From contig NZ_UTBZ01000164.1 of NCBI RefSeq assembly GCF_900580865.1, positions 124,001 to 188,000 of the forward strand: 64,000 bases of DNA, written 5' to 3'. Position numbers and translations under genes: made by a program. Below the pieces are notes generated by a model. The model did no database searches. It was not told the origin of the DNA and saw only the letters and a program-made list of their open reading frames with translations. Position 1 is the first letter of the stretch; every line of letters begins with the position of its first letter. This document shows, piece by piece, positions 16,374 to 24,539 of the stretch. The DNA comes from Pseudomonas viridiflava (lineage in GTDB: Bacteria; Pseudomonadota; Gammaproteobacteria; Pseudomonadales; Pseudomonadaceae).

Positions 16374-18113
16374 ATGTCTGCCGAACTCCCTGATATCGAC
16401 TGCGACGTATTGGTCGTCGGTTCTGGCGCTGCCGGGTTGTCGGCCGCCGTGACTGCCGCGTGGCATGGCTTGAAAGTCATCGTTGTCGAGAAAGACCCGG
16501 TGTTCGGTGGCGCCACCGCTTGGTCCGGTGGTTGGGCGTGGGTGCCGTGCAATCCACTGGCGCGTCGGGCCGGGATCGTCGAAGACATCGAACAACCGCG
16601 CACCTATTTGCGCCATGAATTGGGCGAACACTTCGACCCGGCGATGATCGACGCTTTCCTTGAAGCGGGACCGCGCATGGTCGCGTTTTTCGAGCAGCAC
16701 ACCGCACTGCAATTTGCCGATGGCAACACCATTGCCGACATTCATGGCGACACGCCGGGTGCTGGCACTGGCGGCCGCTCGGTCATCGCAGCACCTTACG
16801 ATGGACGCAAGGTCAGACGCTTGCTCAAGCGCCTTCGTACCACCATGCGCGAAACGTCCTTCATGGGCATGCCGATCATGGCCGGGGCGGATCTGGCAGC
16901 GTTCCTCAATCTGACGCGTTCAATGAAAGCCGCATGGCATGTGACCCAACGTTTCACTCGGCACCTTCTCGACCTCGCCGTGCATGGCCGGGCGATGCAA
17001 CTGGTCAACGGCGTGGCGCTGGTGGCACGGCTGGCGAAATCCGCCGAAGATCTCGGCGTGTTGCTCTGGGAGTCGGCGCCCGTGGCAGAACTAATGCGTG
17101 ATGGTTCACGCGTCTCTGGTGCCGTAGTCAAAACCGGCAAAGGCCCGGTTCGCATTCACGCACGCAAAGCCGTGGTGCTTGCCGCCGGTGGTTTTGCCAA
17201 TGATATCGAGCGGCGCCAAGCCCTGTTCCCGCGCACACCCACCGGCCACGAGCACTGGGCGCTGCCGCCGCTGGCCGTCAACGGCGATGGCTTGCGCCTG
17301 GGCGAAAGCGTCGGTGCACGGGTCAATACCGACGTGGCTTCGCCCGTGGCGTGGGCGCCGGTGTCGCAGGTGCCGCATTCCGACGGCAGCATTGGCCATT
17401 TCCCCCACATCATCGAGCGTGGCAAACCGGGCATCATCGGCGTGCTGCGTAACGGCAGGCGTTTCGTCAACGAAGCCAACGGTTACTACGACTACGTCAG
17501 CGCGATGGTCGCCTCCGCGCCGGAAGGTGAAGAAGTCGCCTCCTGGCTGATCTGCACCCACGCTTTTCAACGGCGTTATGGATTGGGCATATCGCGGCCA
17601 TTTCCGCTGCCCGTGTCAGAATTTATCCGCAGCGGCTATCTGAAAACCGGTAACACCGTTGAAGAATTAGCCACTGCATGCGGCATTGACCCGAGCGCTT
17701 TGCGCCAGACCCTCGACGACTACAACCGCCACGCACGCCATGGCGAAGACCCGTTGTTCGGGCGTGGCACAACCCCCTACAACCGCAAACAGGGTGATCC
17801 GGCGAACCGTCCCAACCCCTGCGTTGCCCCAATAGAAACCAGCCCGTTCTACGCCGTGAAAGTCCAGCCGGGCTGCTTCGGCACCTTCGCTGGCCTCAAG
17901 GTCAACCCCCACGCGCAAGTGCTGGATGCCAACGAACAGCCCATCGCCGGCCTCTACGCAGCGGGGGGCGACATGGCCAGCATCATGGGCGGCCACTACC
18001 CGGCGGGCGGTATCAACATCGGCCCCGCGCTGACTTTCGGTTACATCGCCGCTCGGCACATTGCCGGCATGACTGCTTTCGAACAGGAGATCGACCATGC
18101 AGCACATCGTTAA
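16374..18113 (+). CDS. FAD-dependent dehydrogenase (KstD/fumarate-reductase flavoprotein family)
   Basis: The 579-residue flavoprotein has an ADP-binding loop VVGSGAAGLSAAVTAA at residues 14-29, EKDPVFGGATAWSGG, and a C-terminal AGGDMASIMGGHYPAGGINIG FAD segment. The architecture matches 3-ketosteroid-delta1-dehydrogenase-like and fumarate reductase-like enzymes, which oxidise alpha-beta to a ketone. A steroid substrate is unlikely given the lack of other steroid genes. It overlaps the aldo/keto reductase by 17 bp, so both act on the same pathway, probably together with the IclR-linked unit at 13296-15175. Confidence 0.82.
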   Translation: MSAELPDIDCDVLVVGSGAAGLSAAVTAAWHGLKVIVVEKDPVFGGATAWSGGWAWVPCNPLARRAGIVEDIEQPRTYLRHELGEHFDPAMIDAFLEAGPRMVAFFEQHTALQFADGNTIADIHGDTPGAGTGGRSVIAAPYDGRKVRRLLKRLRTTMRETSFMGMPIMAGADLAAFLNLTRSMKAAWHVTQRFTRHLLDLAVHGRAMQLVNGVALVARLAKSAEDLGVLLWESAPVAELMRDGSRVSGAVVKTGKGPVRIHARKAVVLAAGGFANDIERRQALFPRTPTGHEHWALPPLAVNGDGLRLGESVGARVNTDVASPVAWAPVSQVPHSDGSIGHFPHIIERGKPGIIGVLRNGRRFVNEANGYYDYVSAMVASAPEGEEVASWLICTHAFQRRYGLGISRPFPLPVSEFIRSGYLKTGNTVEELATACGIDPSALRQTLDDYNRHARHGEDPLFGRGTTPYNRKQGDPANRPNPCVAPIETSPFYAVKVQPGCFGTFAGLKVNPHAQVLDANEQPIAGLYAAGGDMASIMGGHYPAGGINIGPALTFGYIAARHIAGMTAFEQEIDHAAHR

Positions 18114-18930
18114 TGCCCAAGGTTTGAACATGCCGAAACTCGGCCTCGGCACCTGGCCAATGCTCGGCGACGAATGCACCCGCGCCGTGGAGCAAGCGCT
18201 GGAACTGGGTTATCGACACATCGACACGGCAGCGGCCTACAACAACGAAGACGCGGTCGGAAAAGCACTGGCGAATACGCCGACACCGCGCGAGCAGATT
18301 CACGTCACCACCAAGGTCTGGTGGGATCAGCTGCAACCCGATGCGATGCGCCATTCCATGGACCGCAGCCTCAAAGCCTTGCGCAGTGACTATGTCGATC
18401 TGTTCATGATCCACTGGCCAAGCACCGACTGGGATTTGCCAAGCACCCTCGCCACGCTGGCCTCGTTCAAGGAGCAGGGCCTGGCGCGCAACATCGGCGT
18501 GGCGAATTTTCCGCTGCCATTGCTGCGAAAAGTCATCGAGGAATATGGGATTGGTCTGTCAGCGATTCAGGTCGAGTACCACGTCCTGCTCGGCCAGAAC
18601 GCCCTGCTCGACTACGCCCGTCAACACGATATGGCGCTGACGGCCTACACCCCGCTGGCGCGCAACAAGGTCTCGGACATCCCGCAGATTCAACAGATCG
18701 CCAACAAACACGGTGTGCTGCCGACTCAAGTGGCGTTGAAATGGTTGCTCGATCAAGCCAACGTCGCGGCGATTCCCAAGGCCAGCAGCCGTGCCAATCA
18801 ACTGGCCAACCTCGCATCGCTCAAGGTCGAACTCGACGATGAAGACCGCGCATTGATCGCTGCCCTGTCAAAACGTGAACGCCAGGTCAGTCCGGATTTC
18901 GCCCCGGTGTGGGATGCGTTTGATCGCTGA
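18097..18930 (+). CDS. Aldo/keto reductase (2,5-diketogluconate reductase-like)
   Basis: The 277-residue (beta/alpha)8 NADPH oxidoreductase has the family tetrad: Asp and Tyr in HIDTAAAYNNE (near 42 and 47), Lys in VTTKVWW (near 72) and His in LFMIHWP (near 105). The C-terminal IPKASS motif binds the NADPH phosphate. Its start lies inside the flavoprotein gene, indicating coupled translation. The natural substrate is probably a carbonyl intermediate of the same unknown pathway. Confidence 0.9.
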   Translation: MQHIVNAQGLNMPKLGLGTWPMLGDECTRAVEQALELGYRHIDTAAAYNNEDAVGKALANTPTPREQIHVTTKVWWDQLQPDAMRHSMDRSLKALRSDYVDLFMIHWPSTDWDLPSTLATLASFKEQGLARNIGVANFPLPLLRKVIEEYGIGLSAIQVEYHVLLGQNALLDYARQHDMALTAYTPLARNKVSDIPQIQQIANKHGVLPTQVALKWLLDQANVAAIPKASSRANQLANLASLKVELDDEDRALIAALSKRERQVSPDFAPVWDAFDR

Positions 18931-18992
18931 TTGATAATCCAGCGACAGAAATCCTGCGTGCGATTGAATTTGCCGCGCGCCAGACCGTCAAT

Positions 18993-19030
18993 AACAGGCC
19001 CGACCTCGTCAGCACGAGGCCGGGCCTGTT
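18993..19030 (+). terminator. Long hairpin after the aldo/keto reductase gene
   Basis: AACAGGCCCG-A-CCTCGT pairs with ACGAGG-C-CGGGCCTGTT around a 4-base loop, giving a stem of about 16 bp. Only a short T stretch follows, so it may act as a weak terminator or mRNA-stabilising structure. Confidence 0.6.
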
Positions 19031-19123
19031 TGCGTGTGCACCAATAGACGGACGACCGGACTGGCGCCACACTCACACAACAGCAACACTCATCATCACC
19101 CGATACACACAGAGGATTCCCCC

Positions 19124-20008
19124 ATGCTATGGAAAAAAGGCCGACGCAGTGACAACGTCGTCGACGCCCGTGGTGATGATGCCGGCGGTGGCGGCATGCG
19201 TTTCGGCGGCGGCAAAGGCCTGAGCCTGGGGGCCATCCTGCTGATCGTCGGGATCGGCTGGATTACCGGGCAGGATCCGCTGCAGATTCTCGGCCAGCTC
19301 GCCGGGCAATCCACACAACAATCGGCACCGACCTCGCAAACCCGTCAGGCACCGCCGGCCAACGATGAGCAAGCCGAATTCGTCCGCTCGATCCTTGGCG
19401 ATACCGAAGACACTTGGGGTGCGGTTTTCCAGCAGGCTGGCCGCCAATATAAAGACCCGACCCTCGTGCTGTTCAGCAACCGGGTCAATTCCGCCTGCGG
19501 TCTCGCAACCTCGGCCACCGGCCCGTTCTACTGCCCGGCGGATCAGAAGGTCTATCTGGACATGGCATTCTTCCAGGAAATGTCGCAACGCTTCAAAGCG
19601 GCCGGCGACTTCGCCCAGGCCTACGTGATCGCTCACGAAGTCGGACACCATGTGCAGACGCTTCTCGGCGTCTCGGCGAAAATTCAGACGGCCCGCCAGC
19701 AAGGTCGACAGATGGAAGGCGATGGCGGTTTGCTTGTGCGCCAGGAATTGCAGGCCGACTGCCTCGCCGGCGTTTGGGCCTACAGCGCACAGAAGCGCTT
19801 GAACTGGCTGGAACCGGGCGATATCGAAGAAGCCTTGAACGCGGCCAACGCCATCGGTGATGATCGCTTGCAACAACAGGGTCAGGGCCGTGTGGTGCCG
19901 GACTCGTTTACCCACGGTACGTCGGCGCAAAGGGTGCGCTGGTTCAAAACCGGATTCGCACAAGGCCAGGTCGGCCAGTGCGACACCTTCGCGGCGAAAA
20001 ACCTGTAA
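19124..20008 (+). CDS. Neutral zinc metallopeptidase, YpfJ family
   Basis: The 294-residue membrane-anchored protein has a charged N-terminus, a transmembrane segment near residues 30-48 (LSLGAILLIVGIGWITG), a Ser/Gln/Pro linker and a peptidase domain with the zinc motif HEVGHH near residue 172. The family PFYCPADQKVYLD segment and conserved GDDRLQQQGQGRVVPDSFTHG are present. The physiological substrate of this family is unknown. The next gene starts directly at its stop (TAAATG), implying an operon. Confidence 0.88.
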   Translation: MLWKKGRRSDNVVDARGDDAGGGGMRFGGGKGLSLGAILLIVGIGWITGQDPLQILGQLAGQSTQQSAPTSQTRQAPPANDEQAEFVRSILGDTEDTWGAVFQQAGRQYKDPTLVLFSNRVNSACGLATSATGPFYCPADQKVYLDMAFFQEMSQRFKAAGDFAQAYVIAHEVGHHVQTLLGVSAKIQTARQQGRQMEGDGGLLVRQELQADCLAGVWAYSAQKRLNWLEPGDIEEALNAANAIGDDRLQQQGQGRVVPDSFTHGTSAQRVRWFKTGFAQGQVGQCDTFAAKNL

Positions 20009-20962
20009 ATGCATAAATGGCTTTTGGCGTTACTGATCGTTGGCAGCACTGCGCAAGCCGCCGGTGTCGATGCGATCAGCCCCGGTCGTTTGCAACTCAA
20101 GGCCGGGGAAATGGCGGTAGGCATTGGTCCTGCGCCGGAGAAGATCGAGCGTGTGCTGATCGTCATTCATGGCCGGTTGCGCAACGCCGAAACCTACCGC
20201 AAAAGCGCCGAAAGTGCGGCCGAGCTGGCGGGACAAACCGCGCACACCTTGGTGATCGCCCCGCAGTTTCTCAATGAAAGCGATGTCGCCCTGTATTCGT
20301 TGCCCGCCACCGTCCTGCGCTGGCAGGGCAACGAGTGGATGGGCGGCGGCTTATCCACAGGTCCGAATCCGTTGAGTTCCTATGCGGCGCTCGATGAAAT
20401 CATCGGACGGATCAGCGACCGCAAACAGTTTCCCGACGTGAAGCAAATCGTGATCTTCGGCCACTCCGGCGGCGGTCAAGTGGTGCAGCGTTATGCCCTG
20501 CTCGCCAAGGATCAGCCAGCGCTGAAGGCCAACGGCATTCGCTTGCGTTATGTGGTGGCCAATCCATCTTCCTATGCGTATTTCAATGAGCAACGGCCCG
20601 TGGCGTTCGATCACGCCAAGTGCGCGGGTTTCAATCGCTGGAAATACGGTCTGGCAGACATGCCGGTGTACGCCGGTGGGCAAACGCCGTTGCAGGTTGA
20701 GAGCAGTTACGTCAAACGTGAAGTGATTTATCTGCTTGGGCAGCAGGACGTCGACCCCAACCATCCGGCGCTGGACAAGCGTTGTGAAGCCGAGGCGCAA
20801 GGTGCGTATCGCCTGGAGCGTGGGAAGTTGTACTTCGGCTATTTGCTGCGCCGCCATCCGGAAGGGGTGAATCAGCGGTTGGTTGAAGTGCCCGGGGTTG
20901 GGCATAACGGCGATGGGATGTTGACCTCGCCGGAGGGGCAGAAGGCGTTGTTTGAACAGTAA
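20009..20962 (+). CDS. Secreted alpha/beta-hydrolase-fold protein
   Basis: The 317-residue protein starts with a signal peptide (MHKWLLALLIVGSTAQA, cleavage near residue 18). It has an oxyanion-like VIVIHGRLRN, the nucleophile elbow IFGHSGGGQ (Ser near 152) and a C-terminal GVGHNGDGM supplying His. It probably acts in the periplasm on an ester or amide. The start immediately follows the stop of the metallopeptidase gene. No closer family name is supported. Confidence 0.75.
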   Translation: MHKWLLALLIVGSTAQAAGVDAISPGRLQLKAGEMAVGIGPAPEKIERVLIVIHGRLRNAETYRKSAESAAELAGQTAHTLVIAPQFLNESDVALYSLPATVLRWQGNEWMGGGLSTGPNPLSSYAALDEIIGRISDRKQFPDVKQIVIFGHSGGGQVVQRYALLAKDQPALKANGIRLRYVVANPSSYAYFNEQRPVAFDHAKCAGFNRWKYGLADMPVYAGGQTPLQVESSYVKREVIYLLGQQDVDPNHPALDKRCEAEAQGAYRLERGKLYFGYLLRRHPEGVNQRLVEVPGVGHNGDGMLTSPEGQKALFEQ

Positions 20963-20987
20963 GTTGTGCGGTGGATGATCTGGCCTC

Positions 20988-21082
20988 TTCGCGAGCAGGC
21001 TCGCTCCCACATTGGATTGATGCATTGCACAAAATCTCTGTGCACCGAAGATCTAATGTGGGAGCGAGCCTGCTCGCGAAGG
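20988..21082. repeat. REP-like inverted repeat, family A, inverted (inside-out) orientation
   Basis: The arms here run TTCGCGAGCAGGCTCGCTCC first and GGAGCGAGCCTGCTCGCGAA second, the reverse order to 12193, 15309, 24381 and 36158. They sit between converging hydrolase and HAD genes. Confidence 0.85.
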
Positions 21083-21105
21083 CGTCTTTCCTGACAGCAA
21101 AAATC

Positions 21106-21699
21106 TCAGGCCAGAAGCATCCGCCGCAACTCGACGCAATCCTTCGCATGCCAATCGGTCAGCTCCGGCCACGGGTTATCCGGCAAATTCACCAACACCG
21201 TCCGCGCCCCCGCCGCACGCCCGCAATCCAGATCAAAGCGGTAATCACCGACCATCACCATCTCGCTGGCCGGCACTTCCCAAGCGTCTGCCAGCTTCAG
21301 CAAGCCACCCGGATGCGGCTTCGGCGGCGCTTCATCACGGCCCAACACATCTTCCACCGCAAAGCAGTCGGCCAAACCAATCGCCTGCAGTGTCACATGC
21401 GCCAGCTCACGCGCGTTGCGGGTCAGAATGCCGAGGCGATAACCGCGCGCATGCAGATCACGCACCAGTTCCACCGCCCCGGTCGCCGGAGTCGAACCCA
21501 GCGCCAGATCCCTTTCATGTTCCAGCAACCAAGCGTGTTTCGCTGCCGCCTCATCCGCCGGCAACGCGGCGAGATGAGTCAGGATGTCGTCCTCCGGCGG
21601 AATCGCCAGCGCCACGCGAATCGCCGCAAAATCATGCACGGCGACGGTCAGCGTGCCGTCCATGTCAAACACCCAGTGCTTCACCTCTTTCAGGCTCAT
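21106..21699 (-). CDS. HAD-superfamily hydrolase (phosphatase, Gph-like)
   Basis: The 197-residue protein has motif I FDMDGTLT at residues 11-18, motif II ILTRN near 95, Lys in PPKPHPGG and motif IV VMVGDYRFDLD. The helical cap is small, as in phosphoglycolate phosphatase-like HADs. It probably hydrolyses a phosphorylated metabolite. The ATG at 21699 overlaps the tesB stop in an ATGA junction, giving a tesB-HAD operon. Confidence 0.85.
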   Translation of the reverse strand: MSLKEVKHWVFDMDGTLTVAVHDFAAIRVALAIPPEDDILTHLAALPADEAAAKHAWLLEHERDLALGSTPATGAVELVRDLHARGYRLGILTRNARELAHVTLQAIGLADCFAVEDVLGRDEAPPKPHPGGLLKLADAWEVPASEMVMVGDYRFDLDCGRAAGARTVLVNLPDNPWPELTDWHAKDCVELRRMLLA

Positions 21700-22565
21700 G
21701 CCCAATCCTTGCGATGGCGGATCAGGCCTTCCTGCGTCACCGAGGCGACCAGTTGCCCGGCGCGGTTGTACACGCTGCCACGGGAGAAACCACGGGAATT
21801 GCCGGCCCAAGGACTGTCCATCGCATAGAGCAACCAGTCATCGGCGCGCAGATCGTTGTGGAACCACAGCGCGTGATCGAGGCTGGCGACCTGCATGTCT
21901 TTCTGCCACACCGACTTGCCGTGGGGCAGCATCGAGGTGGTCAGCAGGCCGAAGTCCGAGGCGTAGGCCAGCAGGTATTTGTGCAGCGCCGGAATGTCGG
22001 CCAACGCACCGTCGGCACGGAACCACACGTATTTCACCGGATCGGCCGGTTGCGGGTTGTACGGGTCTTTTTCGGTGACCGGGCGCACTTCGATCGGCTT
22101 CGGGCACAGCAGTTTTTCACGCATGTGCTCCGGGATCAGGTGCGCGCGTTGCTGGGTCAATTCCAGCTCCGAAGGCAGGTTTTCCGGACCGACCACAACT
22201 GGCATCTGGCTCTGGTGCTCAAAGCCTGCCTCGTCGTATTGAAACGAAGCGCTGCAGGTGAAGATCGGATGACCCTTCTGGATCGCCGTGACCCGACGAG
22301 TGCTGAAACTGCCGCCATCGCGCACGCGATCAACCGAATAAACCACCGGCAACTTGGCATCGCCCGGACGCAGGAAATAACCGTGCATCGAATGCACATG
22401 ACGCGCCTCTTCAACGGTCTGACTGGCCGCCGACAGCGACTGGCCGAGCACCTGGCCACCGAACAACTGACGGAAACCCAGATCCTGGCTACGGCCACGG
22501 AACAGGTTTTCTTCGATCGGTTCCAGGGTCAGCAGGTCGACCAGATCTTCCAACACTTGGCTCAT
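21696..22565 (-). CDS. tesB: Acyl-CoA thioesterase II
   Basis: The 289-residue double-hotdog protein begins VLEDLVDLLTLEPIEENLFRG, followed by FGGQVLGQSL (first hotdog), DGGSFSTRRV (ligand contact), and a second hotdog (LDHALWFHNDLRADDWLLY, SRGFSRGSVYNRAGQLVASVTQEGLIR). It hydrolyses medium and long acyl-CoAs to free acids. Length and motifs fit TesB. It is co-transcribed with the following HAD phosphatase (ATGA overlap). Confidence 0.94.
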   Translation of the reverse strand: MSQVLEDLVDLLTLEPIEENLFRGRSQDLGFRQLFGGQVLGQSLSAASQTVEEARHVHSMHGYFLRPGDAKLPVVYSVDRVRDGGSFSTRRVTAIQKGHPIFTCSASFQYDEAGFEHQSQMPVVVGPENLPSELELTQQRAHLIPEHMREKLLCPKPIEVRPVTEKDPYNPQPADPVKYVWFRADGALADIPALHKYLLAYASDFGLLTTSMLPHGKSVWQKDMQVASLDHALWFHNDLRADDWLLYAMDSPWAGNSRGFSRGSVYNRAGQLVASVTQEGLIRHRKDWA

Positions 22566-22674
22566 TCAGACTCTCCTCACACAAAGCTATGCCGCGCAGT
22601 CTTGGCTGCGGCGGCCGATTCAGATTCTGGCACGGGCCAATGATATGGCGGCCATTGTAAACGTCCGTGTCGGC

Positions 22675-23244
22675 TTATCCATGCAAGGTTTGCAGCCATT
22701 GTTCCCGAGTGATGCGGTACAGCACATGCCGGCGCAACGGATGATCGACGGCCAGTTTCGGATGATCGAAATCATCTTCCGGGGCGTGATGCATGCCGAT
22801 CGCCTGCATGACTTTCTCTGAGGGCAGATTGGATTGCGCGGTGAAGGAAACTATTTCCTTGAGCGCCAACCGATCAAAGCCGCAGCGCAGAGCGGTCCAC
22901 GCCGCTTCGCTGGCGTAACCCAGGCCCCAATGCTCCTTGGCCAGACGCCAGCCGATTTCCACCGCAGGCGTGAACGGCGCATCAAAGCCGACCACGCCGA
23001 GTCCGGTGAAACCGATAAATTCGCCGCTGTCCTTGCGCTCCAGCGCCCACAAGCCGAAACCATGCTCGGCAAAATGCCCGCGCACGCGGCCGATCATCGA
23101 GGCGCTTTCCAGTCGGCTCAATGCTTGCGGAAAGTAGCGCATCACCTGCGGATCGGCGCACATCGCTGCAAATGCCGGCAAATCCTCGTCCTGCCACTGA
23201 CGCATCAGCAAGCGCGCGCTTTCGAGTTCCAGTATCGGCTCCAT
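22675..23244 (-). CDS. GNAT family N-acetyltransferase (RimJ/RimL-like)
   Basis: The 189-residue protein starts MEPILELESARLLMRQW, typical of the RimJ/RimL-type branch. The acetyl-CoA loop motif is EHWGLGYASEA near residues 105-115, followed by LALKEIVSFTAQSNLPSEKVMQAIGM. ATG at 23244 has GAGGGGC before it. The substrate could be a protein N-terminus, an amine or an antibiotic; sequence does not decide. Confidence 0.85.
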   Translation of the reverse strand: MEPILELESARLLMRQWQDEDLPAFAAMCADPQVMRYFPQALSRLESASMIGRVRGHFAEHGFGLWALERKDSGEFIGFTGLGVVGFDAPFTPAVEIGWRLAKEHWGLGYASEAAWTALRCGFDRLALKEIVSFTAQSNLPSEKVMQAIGMHHAPEDDFDHPKLAVDHPLRRHVLYRITREQWLQTLHG

Positions 23245-23326
23245 CGTGCCCCTCCGTTTCCATGCCGCAAGTCTACATCGCTGGTAGGATCCTTCACTCT
23301 TTCCTACGTACCTACATGAATTCGCC

Positions 23327-24247
23327 ATGCCATTGCCGCTGATCTACCACGAAGACTACAGCCCCGAGTTTCCGACGGATCACCGCTTCCCGATGGACAA
23401 GTTTCGCCTGCTGCGCGATCACCTGGTGGACAGCGGTCTGACCCGCGATGGCGACCTGCTGCGCCCGGAGATCTGCCCCAATGACATCCTCGCCCTGGCC
23501 CATGACCGTGCGTATATCGAACGCTACATGAGCGGCGAGTTGTCCCGCGAAGATCAACGGCGTCTCGGCCTGCCATGGAACGAAGCCTTGGCGCGGCGCA
23601 CGGTGCGGGCGGTCGGCGGTTCGATTCTGGCCGCGGAAAAAGCCTTGGAGCATGGCTTGGCCTGCCACTTGGCTGGTGGCACCCATCATGCGCATTACGA
23701 TTACCCGGCCGGTTTTTGCATCTTCAATGACCTGGCGATCATCAGCCATTACCTGCTGCAAAGCGGTCGGGTGAGTCGCGTGCTGATCTTCGATTGCGAT
23801 GTGCATCAGGGTGACGGCACGGCGCGAATCCTGCATGACACGCCGGAGGCGATTACCGTTTCCCTGCACTGCGAGAAGAATTTTCCTGCACGCAAAGCGG
23901 AAAGTGACTGGGATATTCCGCTGCCCAAAGGCATGGGCGATGCTGATTATTTGAAAGTGGTGGATGACACGCTCAATTACCTGCTGCCGCTGTATCAACC
24001 GGACCTGGTGCTGTATGACGCCGGGGTCGATGTACACAAGGACGATGCCCTCGGCTATCTACAGTTGACCGACGAAGGCGTCGCCGCCCGCGATGAAAGC
24101 GTGATGCGCCATTGCCTTGGCCGCGACATTCCGGTGGTCGGTGTGATTGGCGGCGGTTACAGCAAGGATCGCCATGCCCTCGCCCGCCGCCATGGCATCC
24201 TCCATCACAGTGCGCAGCGGGTCTGGCAGTCACACGGTTGTCATTGA
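23327..24247 (+). CDS. Histone deacetylase-like amidohydrolase
   Basis: The 306-residue arginase-fold enzyme carries HDAC motifs: AGGTHHAHYDYPAGFCIFND (tandem His) near 115-133, the zinc ligands in DCDVHQGDGT near 150-158, DAGVDVHKDD (Asp) and GGGYSKD. Bacterial members remove acetyl groups from polyamines or small amides, and some from proteins. It reads divergently from the GNAT gene 82 bases away, a suggestive acetylation/deacetylation pairing that remains inference. Confidence 0.85.
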   Translation: MPLPLIYHEDYSPEFPTDHRFPMDKFRLLRDHLVDSGLTRDGDLLRPEICPNDILALAHDRAYIERYMSGELSREDQRRLGLPWNEALARRTVRAVGGSILAAEKALEHGLACHLAGGTHHAHYDYPAGFCIFNDLAIISHYLLQSGRVSRVLIFDCDVHQGDGTARILHDTPEAITVSLHCEKNFPARKAESDWDIPLPKGMGDADYLKVVDDTLNYLLPLYQPDLVLYDAGVDVHKDDALGYLQLTDEGVAARDESVMRHCLGRDIPVVGVIGGGYSKDRHALARRHGILHHSAQRVWQSHGCH

Positions 24248-24284
24248 GCTGTGCTGCGTTACCCACAATGGCTGTGGAACTGCC

Positions 24285-24293
24285 TGTGGATAA
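24285..24293. other. Perfect DnaA-box 9-mer
   Basis: TGTGGATAA is the complement of the consensus TTATCCACA. A one-mismatch copy lies at 24259-24267. Further perfect copies lie within genes at 20351, 24937 and 25376. No AT-rich unwinding region or dnaA gene is nearby, so this is not an origin. Confidence 0.4.
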
Positions 24294-24311
24294 CCTGAGT
24301 GAAAGGGACTA

Positions 24312-24334
24312 CAGGCCATACCGGTTATGGCCTG
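24312..24334 (+). terminator. Hairpin downstream of the HDAC-like gene
   Basis: CAGGCCATA pairs with TATGGCCTG around a 5-base loop. A T run follows about 10 bases later, so termination is plausible but not canonical. Confidence 0.4.
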
Positions 24335-24380
24335 CAGCGCACTGATCATTTTTCAACCACATACTGAGCTCATTAAACTC

Positions 24381-24475
24381 CCCTGTGGGAGCAAGCCTGC
24401 TCGCGAAGGCGTCAGTACACTCAACATTTAACTGATTGACCCACCGCTTTCGCGAGCAGGCTCGCTCCCACAAGG
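24381..24475. repeat. REP-like inverted repeat, family A
   Basis: Inverted arms (left arm GGGAGCAAGCCTGCTCGCGA with one change, right arm canonical) lie in the 292-base gap between the HDAC-like gene and the flavoprotein gene. Confidence 0.85.
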
Positions 24476-24539
24476 ATCTCTCACATTGGTTTGCGCTGTT
24501 AGAATGCGCGCCTTATCCCGCCATACCACAGCGCACGCC

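Noticed and set aside
16374..18113. 3-ketosteroid-delta1-dehydrogenase
   Set aside because: The fold matches the family, but no other steroid-degradation genes are nearby, so a specific steroid call is not supported.
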